Assembly (NCBI RefSeq): GCF_001875655.1
Contig: NZ_MKEQ01000001.1
Span: 3,286,001 to 3,350,000 of the forward strand
Source: Enterobacter hormaechei ATCC 49162
GTDB lineage: Bacteria; Pseudomonadota; Gammaproteobacteria; Enterobacterales; Enterobacteriaceae
Length of the DNA: 64,000 nt
Direction: 5' to 3'
Shown here: positions 49,350 to 59,950 of the stretch, in pieces
How positions within the stretch are numbered: the first letter of the stretch is position 1
How the letters are laid out: every line of letters starts with the position of its first letter
Notes under the pieces: model-generated
What the model saw: the letters and a program-made list of their open reading frames with translations, nothing else
Database searches by the model: none
Told to the model about the DNA's origin: nothing
Made by a program: the position numbers and the translations under genes

Positions 49350-50420
49350 ATGCTCGAAATGTTAATGCAGTGGTATCGGCGTCGGTTTAGCGACCCGGAA
49401 GCCATTGCTTTGCTGGTCATTCTGGTTGCCGGATTCGGTATTCTGTTTTTCTTTAGTGGCCTTCTGGCACCGCTGCTGGTGGCGATTGTGCTGGCGTATC
49501 TGCTGGAGTGGCCCACCGCGCGTCTGGAACATATCGGCTGTTCACGCCGCTGGGCGACCAGCATTGTGCTGGTGCTGTTTGTCGGTATTCTGCTGCTGAT
49601 GTCCTTCGTGGTGCTGCCTGTTGCCTGGCAACAGGGGATCTACCTGATCCGCGATATGCCCGGCATGCTGAATAAACTGTCCGATTTTGCCGCTACGCTG
49701 CCGCGCCGCTATCCTGCGCTGATGGACGCGGGGATCATCGATGCGATGGCCGAAAACATGCGCGCCCGCATCATGACCATGGGCGACTCGGTGGTGAAAT
49801 ACTCTCTGGCTTCACTGGTGGGGTTGCTGACCCTGGCGGTGTATCTGGTGCTTGTTCCGTTAATGGTGTTCTTCCTGGTCAAAGATAAAGAGCAGATGCT
49901 GAACGCGGTGCGCCGCGTGCTGCCGCGCAATCGTGGTCTCGCCGGGCAGGTCTGGCAGGAGATGAACCAGCAGATCACCAACTACATTCGCGGCAAAGTG
50001 CTGGAGATGATTGTGGTGGGCGTGGCGACCTGGATTGGTTTTGTGATCTTCGGGCTGAATTATTCGCTGCTGCTGGCGGTACTGGTCGGATTCTCGGTTC
50101 TGATCCCGTACATCGGCGCGTTTGTGGTGACCATTCCGGTGGTGGGGGTGGCGCTGTTCCAGTTTGGTCTGGGTACGGAATTCTGGAGCTGTTTCGCCGT
50201 ATACCTGATTATTCAGGGACTGGACGGAAACCTGCTGGTGCCGGTGCTGTTCTCCGAAGCAGTTAACCTGCATCCGCTGGTGATTATCTTATCGGTAGTG
50301 ATTTTCGGCGGGCTGTGGGGATTCTGGGGCGTGTTCTTCGCCATTCCGCTGGCGACGCTGATTAAAGCGGTGGTGCATGCGTGGCCGGATGTGCCGGCGG
50401 TGGAAGAGAAGTCGTTGTAG
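49350..50420 (+). CDS. perM: AI-2E-family transporter PerM
   Basis: 356-residue inner-membrane protein of the AI-2E/TqsA superfamily, with about eight hydrophobic segments. Near identical to E. coli PerM (MLEMLMQWYRRRFSDPEAIA; FWGVFFAIPLATLIKAVVHAW). Substrate not established. Divergent from bepA. Confidence 0.95.
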   Translation: MLEMLMQWYRRRFSDPEAIALLVILVAGFGILFFFSGLLAPLLVAIVLAYLLEWPTARLEHIGCSRRWATSIVLVLFVGILLLMSFVVLPVAWQQGIYLIRDMPGMLNKLSDFAATLPRRYPALMDAGIIDAMAENMRARIMTMGDSVVKYSLASLVGLLTLAVYLVLVPLMVFFLVKDKEQMLNAVRRVLPRNRGLAGQVWQEMNQQITNYIRGKVLEMIVVGVATWIGFVIFGLNYSLLLAVLVGFSVLIPYIGAFVVTIPVVGVALFQFGLGTEFWSCFAVYLIIQGLDGNLLVPVLFSEAVNLHPLVIILSVVIFGGLWGFWGVFFAIPLATLIKAVVHAWPDVPAVEEKSL

Positions 50421-50490
50421 TCGGGTGGCGGCTTCGCCTTACCCGACCTACACGCGGAATGTAGGCCGGGTAAGCGCAGCGCCACCCGGC
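50421..50490. repeat. BIME (paired REP) element
   Basis: TCGGGTGGCGGCTTCGCCTTACCCGA ... TAGGCCGGGTAAGCGCAGCGCCACCCGGC, between convergent perM and bcp. Confidence 0.9.
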
Positions 50491-50500
50491 ACTAAAATTA

Positions 50501-50971
50501 TCACGCGTTCTCTTTCAGCCAGTTCAACACCACGTCGTGGTGGTTGCTGGTTTTGAAATCATCAAACACGTGCTCAACTTTACCGTCAGCGCCAATCAGG
50601 AAGCTGATGCGGTGAATACCGTCGTACGTTTTGCCCATAAAGGACTTCTCACCCCAGACGCCAAACTGCTCGCAAACCTGGTGGTCTTCATCGGAAAGCA
50701 GCGTGAAGTTCAGCAGCTCTTTTTCCGCAAAACGTGACAGCTTCTCTGGCTTATCGGTGCTGATGCCCAGCACTTCCACGCCGACCTTTTTCAACTCATC
50801 CATGTTGTCGCGTAAACCGCAGGCCTGTACGGTACAGCCCGGGGTCATGGCTTTCGGGTAGAAATAGACCAGAACACGCTGTCCCTGGAAGTCGGTCAAA
50901 TTTACTTGCTCGCCGTCTTGATCCGGTAAGCTAAATTTCGGTGCGATATCACCGGCTTTCAGTGGGTTCAT
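50501..50971 (-). CDS. bcp: Thioredoxin-dependent peroxiredoxin Bcp
   Basis: 156-residue PrxQ-type peroxidase. Peroxidatic cysteine in KAMTPGCTVQACGLRD, with the second cysteine five residues later. Overlaps gcvR by one base (TAATG), in one operon. Confidence 0.96.
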   Translation of the reverse strand: MNPLKAGDIAPKFSLPDQDGEQVNLTDFQGQRVLVYFYPKAMTPGCTVQACGLRDNMDELKKVGVEVLGISTDKPEKLSRFAEKELLNFTLLSDEDHQVCEQFGVWGEKSFMGKTYDGIHRISFLIGADGKVEHVFDDFKTSNHHDVVLNWLKENA

Positions 50972-51540
50972 TACTCAACTCCATCCTGTTCGTGCTGCGA
51001 ATAATCGACGACGCTTATACTGCCTTGCGCGTGTAATTCTGTACAGAGGGCTTTGAACGCTTGCTCGATATTTGACGCATCCTGCGAGGCAGGGCTGTGT
51101 GCGGTAATTTGTATAAACAGCGTCGGGATTGCGTTCTCATCGCCCGGCTGCGTGCGGGAAACCAGTTCGGCAATGTTCATCTGATGGCTGTCAAACAGCG
51201 CCGTAAAACGTTCAATCAGATGAGGTGAATCAGGCACTTCAACCTGTACCCAGACCGTGGCAGGCAGAGCCGGACGCGGACGCGCGGTGGTGCGCTTCAT
51301 CACAATCAGTAAATCCAGCTCTGCGCCTTTCAGCGGCAGGGTAGATTCGATGAGGGTAATGGCATTCCATGTTCCGGAAAGCAGCATAATAAACGTGAAC
51401 TCTTCGCCAAGCATAGCCAGCCGGCTGTCTTCGATGTTGCAGCCGCAGCTGCTCACGTGGCGAGTGATGGTATTCACGATACCCGGCCTGTCAGCACCCA
51501 GCGCAGTGATAACCAGGTAATGTTGTGATGAGGTTGTCAA
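50971..51540 (-). CDS. gcvR: Glycine cleavage system repressor GcvR
   Basis: 189-residue protein with two ACT domains (ALGADRPGIVNTITRHVSSCGCNIEDSRLAMLGEEF and the second from ~90). It binds glycine and antagonises GcvA at gcvTHP. Divergent from dapA, as in E. coli. Confidence 0.96.
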   Translation of the reverse strand: MTTSSQHYLVITALGADRPGIVNTITRHVSSCGCNIEDSRLAMLGEEFTFIMLLSGTWNAITLIESTLPLKGAELDLLIVMKRTTARPRPALPATVWVQVEVPDSPHLIERFTALFDSHQMNIAELVSRTQPGDENAIPTLFIQITAHSPASQDASNIEQAFKALCTELHAQGSISVVDYSQHEQDGVE

Positions 51541-51685
51541 ACCTGTTCTTCCTTTGCGTGGTTAAGTCTTCCTAAGGAAAGCATAAAAAAAACATGCATA
51601 CAACCGCCTGAGAGCCTCAGGTCGCTTGCTTTTATTACAGTTCCAAACGTAACATTGAGGCTCTTGTTCGCACAGAGGATGGCTC

Positions 51686-52564
51686 ATGTTCACGGGAAGT
51701 ATTGTCGCGCTTGTTACACCGATGGATGAAAAAGGTAATGTCTGCCGGTCAAGCATGAAGAAGCTCATTGATTACCATGTCGCCAACGGAACCTCGGCGA
51801 TCGTTTCGGTAGGGACTACCGGTGAATCCGCAACGCTGAGCCACGAAGAGCACGGCGACGTTGTGATGCTGACCCTTGAGCTGGCTGACGGGCGTATTCC
51901 GGTCATCGCAGGTACGGGCGCAAACGCAACGGCAGAGGCGATTAGCCTGACTCAGCGTTTTAACGACAGCGGCATCGTTGGCTGTCTGACGGTGACCCCT
52001 TACTACAACCGTCCTACCCAGGAAGGTTTGTTCCAGCATTTCAAAGCCATCGCTGAACATACTGACTTGCCACAAATTCTGTATAATGTGCCGTCCCGTA
52101 CCGGTTGCGATATGCTGCCGGAAACCGTTGGCCGTCTCTCGAAAGTAAAAAATATTATCGGGATTAAAGAGGCGACAGGGAACTTAAGCCGCGTTCATCA
52201 GATCAAAGAGCTGGTTTCAGACGACTTTATCCTGTTGAGCGGTGATGATGCGACCGCGCTGGACTTTATGCAGCTCGGCGGTAACGGCGTGATTTCCGTG
52301 ACGGCGAACGTGGCGGCGCGCGATATGGCTGACATGTGCAAACTGGCCGCAGCCGGTCACTTTGATGAAGCTCGCGTGATTAATCAGCGTCTGATGCCGT
52401 TGCACAATAAATTATTTGTCGAACCCAATCCGATCCCAGTGAAATGGGCATGTAAGGAGTTGGGGCTTGTAGCAACCGACACGCTGCGTCTGCCAATGAC
52501 ACCGATTACCGACCACGGTCGTGAAATTGTCGCTGGCGCGCTGAAGCATGCCGGTTTGCTGTAA
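51686..52564 (+). CDS. dapA: 4-hydroxy-tetrahydrodipicolinate synthase
   Basis: First committed step of lysine/DAP synthesis: condenses pyruvate with aspartate semialdehyde. 292 residues. Schiff-base lysine in IGIKEATG, tyrosine in [12 protein letters not shown], and GTTGES. Followed by bamC 16 bases later. Confidence 0.98.
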   Translation: MFTGSIVALVTPMDEKGNVCRSSMKKLIDYHVANGTSAIVSVGTTGESATLSHEEHGDVVMLTLELADGRIPVIAGTGANATAEAISLTQRFNDSGIVGCLTVTPYYNRPTQEGLFQHFKAIAEHTDLPQILYNVPSRTGCDMLPETVGRLSKVKNIIGIKEATGNLSRVHQIKELVSDDFILLSGDDATALDFMQLGGNGVISVTANVAARDMADMCKLAAAGHFDEARVINQRLMPLHNKLFVEPNPIPVKWACKELGLVATDTLRLPMTPITDHGREIVAGALKHAGLL

Positions 52565-52580
52565 AGTTTAGGGAGATTTG

Positions 52581-53615
52581 ATGGCTTATTCAGTACAGAA
52601 GTCGCGCCTGGCGAAGGTTGCGGGTGTTTCGCTTGTTATGCTCCTCGCTGCCTGTAGTTCAGACTCGCGCTACAAGCGCCAGGTGAGCGGTGATGAATCC
52701 TATCTGGATGCGCCGCCGCTTGCTGAACTTCACGCGCCTGCCGGCATGATCCTGCCGATCCAGAACGGTGATTATAATATTCCGGTTACGAACGGCAGCG
52801 GCCTGGTGGGTAAAGCGCTCGATATTCGTCCGCCAGCTCAGCCTCTGGCGCTGGTGAGCGGTGCGCGTACCCAGTTCACCGGTGATACCGCCTCTCTGCT
52901 GGTGGAAAGCGCACGCGGTACCACGCTGTGGCCGCAGGTCGTGAGCGTCATTCAGTCGAAAAACTATACGATTGATAAACGCGACGACGCCAGCCAGACC
53001 TTAACCACCGACTGGATTGAGTGGAACCGTCTCGATGAAGACCAGCAGTACCGTGGTCGTTATCAAGTCTCCGTTAAGCCGCAGGGTTATCAGCAGGCGG
53101 TTACCGTTAAGCTGTTGAATCTTGAGCAGGCGGGTAAACCTGTTGCCGATCCGGCCGCCATGCAGCGCTACAGCACCGAAATGCTGAACGTGATTGCAGC
53201 GGGTCTGGATAAGAACGCCACCGATGCCGCAAACGCCGCGCAGAACCGTAACGGTTCAACGTTTGACGTGCAGAGCGGTGCAGACGATACCGGCCTGCCA
53301 ATGCTGGTGGTGCGTGCGCCGTTTAACCAGACCTGGCAGCGTCTGCCAGCTACGCTTGAAAAAGTGGGCATGAAGGTGACCGACAGCACCCGTTCAACGG
53401 GCAGCATCACAGCGACCTATAAGCCGCTGTCTGATAGCGCCTGGCAGGAGCTGGGGGCAAGCGATCCACAGCTGCCTTCCGGTGACTACAAAATCCAGGT
53501 TGGCGACCTCGATAACCGCAGTAGTCTGCAATTTATCGATCCGAAAGGACACACGCTGACCCAGGCGCAGAACGATGCGCTGGTCGCTGCCTTCCAGGCC
53601 GCATTCAGCAAATAA
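52581..53615 (+). CDS. bamC: Outer membrane assembly lipoprotein BamC
   Basis: BAM-complex lipoprotein, 344 residues from the ATG at 52581. Lipobox LLAAC (cysteine ~25), then the unstructured N-terminal segment that binds BamD ([22 protein letters not shown]), followed by two helix-grip domains. Operon with dapA, then a terminator. Confidence 0.97.
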   Translation: MAYSVQKSRLAKVAGVSLVMLLAACSSDSRYKRQVSGDESYLDAPPLAELHAPAGMILPIQNGDYNIPVTNGSGLVGKALDIRPPAQPLALVSGARTQFTGDTASLLVESARGTTLWPQVVSVIQSKNYTIDKRDDASQTLTTDWIEWNRLDEDQQYRGRYQVSVKPQGYQQAVTVKLLNLEQAGKPVADPAAMQRYSTEMLNVIAAGLDKNATDAANAAQNRNGSTFDVQSGADDTGLPMLVVRAPFNQTWQRLPATLEKVGMKVTDSTRSTGSITATYKPLSDSAWQELGASDPQLPSGDYKIQVGDLDNRSSLQFIDPKGHTLTQAQNDALVAAFQAAFSK

Positions 53616-53620
53616 ATACG

Positions 53621-53645
53621 AGGGCGGGTTAATCCCGCCCTTTTT
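53621..53645 (+). terminator. Terminator after bamC
   Basis: GGGCGGGTTAATCCCGCCC followed by five Ts. Confidence 0.93.
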
Positions 53646-53656
53646 ATTTTCGTGCC

Positions 53657-53680
53657 ACGCAAACGTGTGCGTGGCATAAT
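53657..53680 (+). promoter_or_regulatory. purC PurR box and -10
   Basis: ACGCAAACGTGTGCGT (53657-53672) matches the PurR consensus at nearly all positions, immediately before a -10 CATAAT (53675-53680). Confidence 0.9.
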
Positions 53681-53724
53681 ATGGCCAGTTTTGAATACAA
53701 ATCATCACACCAGGAGTAATGAAG

Positions 53725-54438
53725 ATGCAGAAGCAAGCTGAGTTGTATCGTGGCAAAGCGAAAACCGTATACAGCACGGAAAACCCGGACCTGTTGGTGC
53801 TCGAATTCCGCAATGATACGTCAGCAGGAGACGGCGCACGCATTGAGCAGTTCGATCGTAAGGGCATGGTGAACAACAAGTTCAACCACTTCATTATGAC
53901 CAAACTGGCCGAAGCCGGTATCCCGACTCAGATGGAAGCGTTGTTGTCCGATACGGAATGTCTGGTAAAAAAACTGGATATGGTGCCGGTTGAGTGCGTG
54001 ATCCGTAACCGTGCCGCAGGCTCCCTGGTGAAGCGTCTGGGCATTGAAGAGGGTATCGAACTGAATCCACCGCTGTTCGATCTGTTCCTGAAAAACGACG
54101 CCATGCATGACCCAATGGTCAACGAATCCTACTGCGAAACCTTCGGCTGGGTAAGCAAAGAGAACCTGGCGCGCATGCAGGAACTGACCTACAAAGCCAA
54201 CGACGTACTGAAAAAGCTGTTTGATGACGCGGGCCTGATCCTGGTCGATTTCAAGCTGGAGTTCGGCCTGTACAAAGGCGAAGTGGTGCTGGGCGACGAG
54301 TTCTCGCCGGACGGCAGCCGCCTGTGGGACAAAGAGACGCTGGATAAAATGGATAAAGACCGTTTCCGCCAGAGCCTGGGTGGGGTGGTCGAAGCGTACG
54401 AAGCGGTTGCTCACCGTTTAGGCGTTAAGCTCGACTAA
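53725..54438 (+). CDS. purC: SAICAR synthetase
   Basis: Phosphoribosylaminoimidazole-succinocarboxamide synthase, 237 residues ([48 protein letters not shown]). Start at 53725, eight bases from AGGAG; an ATG at 53719 is too close. Third PurR-controlled locus of the window. Confidence 0.97.
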   Translation: MQKQAELYRGKAKTVYSTENPDLLVLEFRNDTSAGDGARIEQFDRKGMVNNKFNHFIMTKLAEAGIPTQMEALLSDTECLVKKLDMVPVECVIRNRAAGSLVKRLGIEEGIELNPPLFDLFLKNDAMHDPMVNESYCETFGWVSKENLARMQELTYKANDVLKKLFDDAGLILVDFKLEFGLYKGEVVLGDEFSPDGSRLWDKETLDKMDKDRFRQSLGGVVEAYEAVAHRLGVKLD

Positions 54439-54449
54439 ACTGCGCATTT

Positions 54450-54478
54450 GCCAAAGGATGTTGGCATCCTTTGGCGTC
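54450..54478 (+). terminator. Terminator-like hairpin after purC
   Basis: GCCAAAGGATG-ttgg-CATCCTTTGGC, an eleven-pair stem with a weak T-rich tail. Confidence 0.7.
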
Positions 54479-54558
54479 TTATCCTTGTTTACTATGGTAA
54501 TCCTTTCATTAACCGCCTACGATCATAGCTATTATAAATGGAATAGTTCGAGGTGTTT

Positions 54559-55428
54559 ATGCGCTGGCAAGGGCGTCGTGAAAGTGACAACGTAGAAGAC
54601 AGACGCAGCAGTGGTGGCGGTGGTCCGTCTATGGGCGGGCCTGGTTTTCGTCTACCCAGCGGCAAGGGCGGTATTATTCTGCTGGTCGTCGTACTGGTGG
54701 CGGGCTACTACGGCGTCGACCTGACAGGTTTGATGACCGGTGAAACCGGGCAACAGCAGCAGTATTCTCAGCGCTCCATCAGCCCGAATGAAGATGAAGC
54801 GGCGAAATTTACGTCCGTTATTCTCGCGACGACCGAAGATACCTGGAGTCAGCAGTTCGAGAAAATGGGGCGGACTTATCAGCCGCCAAAACTGGTGATG
54901 TACCGTGGCGCAACCCGTACCGGCTGCGGCACCGGGCAGTCTGTTATGGGGCCGTTCTATTGCCCGGCGGACAGCACCGTTTATATCGATCTCTCCTTCT
55001 ATGACGACATGAAAAGCAAGCTGGGCGCTGACGGCGATTTTGCCCAGGGCTACGTGATCGCGCATGAAGTCGGCCACCACGTGCAGAAGCTGCTCGGCAT
55101 TGAGCCAAAAGTGCGCCAGATGCAGCAGAATGCTTCTCAGGCGGAGGTGAATCGTCTGTCCGTACGCATGGAGCTTCAGGCCGACTGCTTCGCTGGCGTC
55201 TGGGGGCACAGCATGCAGCAGCAGGGCGTACTGGAAACAGGCGATCTGGAAGAGGCCCTGAATGCCGCGCAGGCGATTGGTGACGATCGCCTGCAACAGC
55301 AGAGCCAGGGGCGCGTTGTGCCGGACAGTTTCACGCATGGCACCTCAGAGCAGCGCTATAGCTGGTTTAAGCGTGGCTTCGACAGCGGCAATCCGTCACA
55401 GTGTAATACCTTCGGCAAAGCTATGTGA
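54559..55428 (+). CDS. ypfJ: Predicted zinc metalloprotease YpfJ
   Basis: 289-residue neutral-zinc-metallopeptidase family protein. Cytoplasmic N-terminus rich in Gly/Ser ([15 protein letters not shown]), one membrane helix ([19 protein letters not shown]), and an HEVGHH zinc motif ([16 protein letters not shown]) with [10 protein letters not shown]. Four cysteines may pair. Start at 54559 after GAGGT. Substrate unknown. Stop overlaps tmcA (TGATG). Confidence 0.95.
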   Translation: MRWQGRRESDNVEDRRSSGGGGPSMGGPGFRLPSGKGGIILLVVVLVAGYYGVDLTGLMTGETGQQQQYSQRSISPNEDEAAKFTSVILATTEDTWSQQFEKMGRTYQPPKLVMYRGATRTGCGTGQSVMGPFYCPADSTVYIDLSFYDDMKSKLGADGDFAQGYVIAHEVGHHVQKLLGIEPKVRQMQQNASQAEVNRLSVRMELQADCFAGVWGHSMQQQGVLETGDLEEALNAAQAIGDDRLQQQSQGRVVPDSFTHGTSEQRYSWFKRGFDSGNPSQCNTFGKAM

Positions 55429-57374
55429 TGCTGGGGTTTGAACAGCTGGTTAACCAGCTTCAGCGTACCGGGCACCGTCGGCTGGTGGTGCTCAGCGGCG
55501 ATGAACCGTGGACGTTAAGCCAGGCGATTATCCTGCGAAATACGTTACCCGGAGACTGGCTGTGGCTGGAGGAAAACCCCTCCAAGGCCATCAGCGGCCT
55601 GCTGGGACGTGAATACCTGCACGCGGTTTTTGACGCGCGTCGCGGGTTTGACGTCTCGGCCTTCGCCGCCCTCAGCGGGACCCTGCGCGCCGGAAGCCTT
55701 CTGGTGCTGCTGGTGCCGCCGTTTTCCGTCTGGGCTAACAGGCCCGACGCGGATTCTCTACGCTGGAGCGACAGCGCGGAGCCGATCGCCACCCCGCACT
55801 TCGTTCACCATTTTTGCCGGACGCTTGCCGCCGATGCGGATGCCATCGTCTGGCATCAACATCGTCCTCTTTCCCTTCCCGTTACGCCGAATTTACCTGC
55901 CTGGCAGCCCGCCAGCGGTGAGCCGCAGCGCCAGCAGGCTGAGATCCTCGACGCCCTTCTGACCATGCCTGCGGGCGTGGCCGCCGTCACGGCACCGCGC
56001 GGACGCGGAAAATCGGCGCTGGCGGGCATGTTGCTCAACGGCATTCAGGGGAGTGCAGTAGTGACGGCACCGGCAAAAGGGGCGACGGATGTCATCGCGC
56101 GTTTCGCCGGGGAACAGTTTCACTATATGGCCCCGGATGCGCTGCTGGCCTCCACCACAGAAGCTGACTGGCTGATTGTCGATGAGGCGGCCGCCATCCC
56201 CGGCCCGCTGCTCGAGAAGCTGGCGTCGCGCTTTCCCCGCGTGTTGCTGACCACCACGGTTCAGGGTTATGAGGGCACAGGCAGGGGATTTCTGCTGAAG
56301 TTTTGCGCCCATTTCAGCGGGCTGCGGCGATATACCTTATCCACTCCCATTCGCTGGGCTGCCGGATGTCCGCTTGAGCGGATAGTGGCGAACGCGCTGC
56401 TGTTCGACGATGCGCTCCTCGACCACAAACCGGAAGGAGAGGTGCGGTTAACTTCGCTGGCGCCTGAGATGTGGGAGAGCGATCCGGCGCGCGTGGCAAG
56501 CGTGTATGAGCTGCTGTGTGCCGCGCACTACCGCACGTCACCCCTCGATTTACGCCGGATGATGGACGCCCCCGGCCAGCATTTTGCGGTTGCACACGCG
56601 GGTGTGGATATCACGGGTGCGCTCTGGCTGGTGGAGGAGGGGGGACTCACCCCTCAACTTAGCCGCGCGGTATGGGCGGGCTTTCGTCGGCCACGTGGAA
56701 ATCTGGTGGCGCAGTCGCTGGCGGCGCACGGCGGATCGCCTCTCGCCGCGACGCTGAAAGGCCGACGCGTCAGCCGCATTGCGGTTCATCCCCATCGTCA
56801 ACGGGAAGGCATCGGCCAGCGGCTGATCCGCAGCGCCAGCGGTGAAGATTACCTCTCGGTCAGCTTTGGCTACACCCACGAACTGTGGCGTTTCTGGCAG
56901 CAGTGCGGCTTTGTGCTGGTGCGAATGGGCAGCCACCGGGAAGCCAGCAGCGGGTGCTATACGGCGATGGCGTTGCTGCCGCTGAGCGAGGCGGGGCGTC
57001 AGCTCTGCGAGCAGGCGCATCAGCGTTTATGTCGTGATATGCGCGTCCTGTCGGCCTGGAATGGTGAAAAGATCCCGGTGACGGATGCGTGGGAAGCTAC
57101 CCTTAATAGTGACGACTGGCTGGAGCTGGCGGGGTTTGCTTTTGCTCACCGGGCGTTTTCAACTTCGGTTGCGGCGCTGACGCGGTTGTTGTCAGCCGTG
57201 GATATGCCTCTCCCGACACTGCGCGGGAAAATGGAAGGGAATACGCACGATTTTGGGCAGAAAGCGTTGCTGGCGAAGCTACGCGAGGAAACCGCTCACG
57301 CGCTTGAAAGGCTTGATTATCCCCGTTCCCGGCAGTTGAAAGCCGACATTTTGCAATGGCAATTTTTTCAATGA
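55428..57374 (+). CDS. tmcA: tRNA(Met) cytidine acetyltransferase TmcA
   Basis: Makes N4-acetylcytidine at the wobble position of elongator tRNA-Met. 648 residues. DUF1726-type N-terminus, RecD-like helicase module with Walker A APRGRGKSALAG and Walker B LIVDEAAAIP, then a GNAT domain (SRIAVHPHRQREGIGQRLI) and a tRNA-binding tail. Begins with ATG at 55428, one base into the ypfJ stop. The N-terminus is shorter than E. coli TmcA by ~20 residues overall. Confidence 0.95.
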   Translation: MLGFEQLVNQLQRTGHRRLVVLSGDEPWTLSQAIILRNTLPGDWLWLEENPSKAISGLLGREYLHAVFDARRGFDVSAFAALSGTLRAGSLLVLLVPPFSVWANRPDADSLRWSDSAEPIATPHFVHHFCRTLAADADAIVWHQHRPLSLPVTPNLPAWQPASGEPQRQQAEILDALLTMPAGVAAVTAPRGRGKSALAGMLLNGIQGSAVVTAPAKGATDVIARFAGEQFHYMAPDALLASTTEADWLIVDEAAAIPGPLLEKLASRFPRVLLTTTVQGYEGTGRGFLLKFCAHFSGLRRYTLSTPIRWAAGCPLERIVANALLFDDALLDHKPEGEVRLTSLAPEMWESDPARVASVYELLCAAHYRTSPLDLRRMMDAPGQHFAVAHAGVDITGALWLVEEGGLTPQLSRAVWAGFRRPRGNLVAQSLAAHGGSPLAATLKGRRVSRIAVHPHRQREGIGQRLIRSASGEDYLSVSFGYTHELWRFWQQCGFVLVRMGSHREASSGCYTAMALLPLSEAGRQLCEQAHQRLCRDMRVLSAWNGEKIPVTDAWEATLNSDDWLELAGFAFAHRAFSTSVAALTRLLSAVDMPLPTLRGKMEGNTHDFGQKALLAKLREETAHALERLDYPRSRQLKADILQWQFFQ

Positions 57375-57447
57375 CTTCTTCAGTAAAGTGGCATGGTCAT
57401 TACCCCGCAGAGGCGTAAAATCCTGCTCATCAATTAAGGAGATCGCC

Positions 57448-58143
57448 ATGAAACATGACCATTTTGTTGTGCAAAGTCCGGATACACCGGCTAAACAGTT
57501 ACTGCTTCTGTTTCATGGCGTGGGCGACAATGCCGTCAATATGGGACAGATTGGCAGCTGGTTTGCACCCGTTTTCCCGCAAGCACTTATCGTCAGCATC
57601 GGTGGCGTGGAGCCGTGCGGTCCGAACGGGCGCCAGTGGTTCTCCGTCGAAGGCGTGACGGAGGAGAACCGTCAGGCGCGTATTGATGCCGTTATGCCTG
57701 CGTTTATCGATACCGTGCGTTACTGGCAGCAGCAGAGCGGCGTAGGGGCTGACGCGACGGCGCTGATTGGCTTCTCGCAGGGGTCAATCATGTCGCTGGA
57801 AAGCGTAAAAGCGCAGCCCGGGCTGGTGTCCCGCGTGATTGCTTTTAACGGGCGTTTCGCGACGTTACCGCAAAGCGCGACGACGCAGACCACCATCCAT
57901 CTCATTCATGGGGGTGAGGATCGGGTCATTGAGCTTTCGCATGCGGTTGCTGCCCAGGACGCGCTGATACGTGAAGGCGGGGATGTAACGCTGGATATCG
58001 TGGACGATCTGGGGCATGCCATTGACGATCGCAGCATGCAGTTTGCGCTCGATCATCTGCGCTATACCGTACCGAAGCACTACTTTGATGAAGCGCTCAG
58101 CGGCGGTAAGCCGAATGATGATGATATTGTAGAGTTTATGTGA
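57448..58143 (+). CDS. ypfH: Carboxylesterase YpfH
   Basis: 231-residue alpha/beta hydrolase (phospholipase/carboxylesterase family): LLLLFHGVGDNAVNMGQ, nucleophile serine in GFSQGSIMSLE, acid in HGGEDRVI, histidine in DLGHAIDDRS. Start at 57448 after AAGGAG. Natural substrate not known; E. coli YpfH has esterase activity. Confidence 0.94.
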   Translation: MKHDHFVVQSPDTPAKQLLLLFHGVGDNAVNMGQIGSWFAPVFPQALIVSIGGVEPCGPNGRQWFSVEGVTEENRQARIDAVMPAFIDTVRYWQQQSGVGADATALIGFSQGSIMSLESVKAQPGLVSRVIAFNGRFATLPQSATTQTTIHLIHGGEDRVIELSHAVAAQDALIREGGDVTLDIVDDLGHAIDDRSMQFALDHLRYTVPKHYFDEALSGGKPNDDDIVEFM

Positions 58144-58147
58144 GTTG

Positions 58148-58232
58148 CCCCTCACCCTAACCCTCTCCCCAAAGGGGAGAGGGAACAAAACACCCCTCGC
58201 CCCTTTGGGGAGAAGGGCCGGGGGTGAGGGGT
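58148..58232. repeat. Inverted repeat element (CCTCACCCTAACCCTCTCCC type)
   Basis: CCCCTCACCCTAACCCTCTC on the left and GGGCCGGGGGTGAGGGG on the right, with internal CCCCAAAGGGG and CCCTTTGGGG. This is a repetitive extragenic family distinct from the BIMEs above. Lies between convergent ypfH and ypfN. Confidence 0.8.
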
Positions 58233-58240
58233 GTGTACAA

Positions 58241-58438
58241 TTACTTCTTCTGGTCCTTCTTCGGCCAGTCGTCTTCATCGTCCCACTTGTCGTTAAAATC
58301 ACGGTGCGGTGGAAGATCCGGTTTGTTGGCAAGGAACTTTTTATGGTCAACGCGCTTGAGATCTTTAATCACGTTAAGCAGCACGCCTACCAGAAACACC
58401 AACACCAGAATCCACCAGTACTTTGAAAGCCAGTCCAT
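58241..58438 (-). CDS. ypfN: Small membrane protein YpfN
   Basis: 65-residue protein: one membrane helix ([18 protein letters not shown]), then a charged tail rich in Asp, Lys and Trp ([16 protein letters not shown]). Matches E. coli YpfN (UPF0370). Downstream of dapE in one operon. Confidence 0.95.
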   Translation of the reverse strand: MDWLSKYWWILVLVFLVGVLLNVIKDLKRVDHKKFLANKPDLPPHRDFNDKWDDEDDWPKKDQKK

Positions 58439-58462
58439 TCGCTAATCCTCTGTAAGCACCCG

Positions 58463-59590
58463 TCAGGCGACGAGCTGCTCCATAATACGTTGATACATGC
58501 GGGCCAGCAGTTGTAAATCGGCAGCGTTCACACACTCATTGATTTTGTGAATCGTCGCGTTAACCGGACCCAGTTCGACAACCTGTGCGCCCATGCGGGC
58601 AATAAAGCGTCCGTCAGACGTGCCGCCCGTTGTCAGCAGCTGTGGCTTAATCTCATTATAGTGCGCAATGGCGTTCACCACCGCATCCACCAGTTTACCG
58701 CGCTGCGTCAGGAACGGCTGGCCAGACAGCCACCAGTCGATGGTATACCGCAGCTGATATTTCTCCAGCAGTGCAATCACGCGCGCTTTAATCATCTCGT
58801 CGGTCAGTTCGGTGCTGAAGCGGAAGTTAAACTGGACGAAGAGATCGCCGGGAATGACGTTGTTGCTGCCGGTACCGGCCTTGATGTTGGCAATCTGCAT
58901 GCTGGTTGGTGGGAAGAATTCGTTGCCTTTATCCCATTCAATGCCCACCAGTTCGTTCAGCATTGGCGCGGCGCGGTGTACCGGGTTATCCGCCAGGTGC
59001 GGATAGGCTACGTGACCCTGCACGCCATGAATGGTCAAATTGCAGGTCAGGGACCCGCGGCGGCCATTTTTCACCACATCGCCCACCACTTCAGTGCTGG
59101 ACGGTTCGCCCACCAGACAGTAGTCCAGACGTTCGTTGCGCGCCATCAGCGCCTCCACGACCTTCACGGTGCCGTTGTGGGCGCTGGCTTCTTCATCGGA
59201 GGTGATTAAGAACGCAAGACGATTTTTATGGTTCGGATGCTGGGCAACGAAACGCTCTGCCGCCACGACCATTGCAGCCAGGGAACCTTTCATGTCCGCA
59301 GCGCCGCGTCCGAAAAGCATGCCGTCGCGAATGGTCGGCTCAAAAGGCGGGTTGATCCAGCGGTCTGCGTCGCCTGCGGGAACCACGTCGGTATGTCCGG
59401 CAAACGCCAGCGTCTCCCCCTGACCGCGCCATGCCCAGAAGTTCTGCGTATCGCCAAAATCCATGTGCTCTACGGTAAAACCGATGGCACGCAGGCGCTC
59501 AATCATTAATGCCTGACAACCTGCGTCGTCCGGGCTAAGGGAAGGACGGCGAATAAGCTGCTGAGTCAGCTCAATGACCGGGCATGACAT
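58463..59590 (-). CDS. dapE: Succinyl-diaminopimelate desuccinylase
   Basis: Di-zinc M20 enzyme of the lysine/DAP pathway, 375 residues. Metal and catalytic motifs [35 protein letters not shown], and C-terminal [10 protein letters not shown]. Three bases after yffB. Confidence 0.97.
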   Translation of the reverse strand: MSCPVIELTQQLIRRPSLSPDDAGCQALMIERLRAIGFTVEHMDFGDTQNFWAWRGQGETLAFAGHTDVVPAGDADRWINPPFEPTIRDGMLFGRGAADMKGSLAAMVVAAERFVAQHPNHKNRLAFLITSDEEASAHNGTVKVVEALMARNERLDYCLVGEPSSTEVVGDVVKNGRRGSLTCNLTIHGVQGHVAYPHLADNPVHRAAPMLNELVGIEWDKGNEFFPPTSMQIANIKAGTGSNNVIPGDLFVQFNFRFSTELTDEMIKARVIALLEKYQLRYTIDWWLSGQPFLTQRGKLVDAVVNAIAHYNEIKPQLLTTGGTSDGRFIARMGAQVVELGPVNATIHKINECVNAADLQLLARMYQRIMEQLVA

Positions 59591-59593
59591 AGA

Positions 59594-59950
59594 CTACACC
59601 TCAACGAATAAATCTGAATAAAGGGTTTCACTGAAACCCAGCAGCATAGGCTGACCTGGCTTGCAGAGCAATGGGCGTTTGATGATTGCTGGCATTTCAA
59701 GCATCAGTCTGGCTGCGCTGTCGGCGTCGTTGATCGTGGCCCGGAGAGATTCATCCAGTTTTCGCCAGGTGGTCCCGCGGGTATTCAACAGCGCTTCCCA
59801 GCCCAGTTCGTTGATGGCGGAATGGAGAAACGCAGGGTCAAGCCCGTCGGCTCGGTAATCGTGGAAGCGATAGTCGATATTGTGTGCTTCCAGCCAGCGG
59901 CGGGCTTTTTTGATCGTGTCGCAATTCTTAATGCCGTACATCACAACCAT
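59594..59950 (-). CDS. yffB: ArsC/Spx-family protein YffB
   Basis: 118-residue thioredoxin-fold protein. [26 protein letters not shown], with a single N-terminal cysteine as in E. coli YffB; GTTWRKLD and KRPLLC near the end. First gene of yffB-dapE-ypfN. Confidence 0.95.
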   Translation of the reverse strand: MVVMYGIKNCDTIKKARRWLEAHNIDYRFHDYRADGLDPAFLHSAINELGWEALLNTRGTTWRKLDESLRATINDADSAARLMLEMPAIIKRPLLCKPGQPMLLGFSETLYSDLFVEV

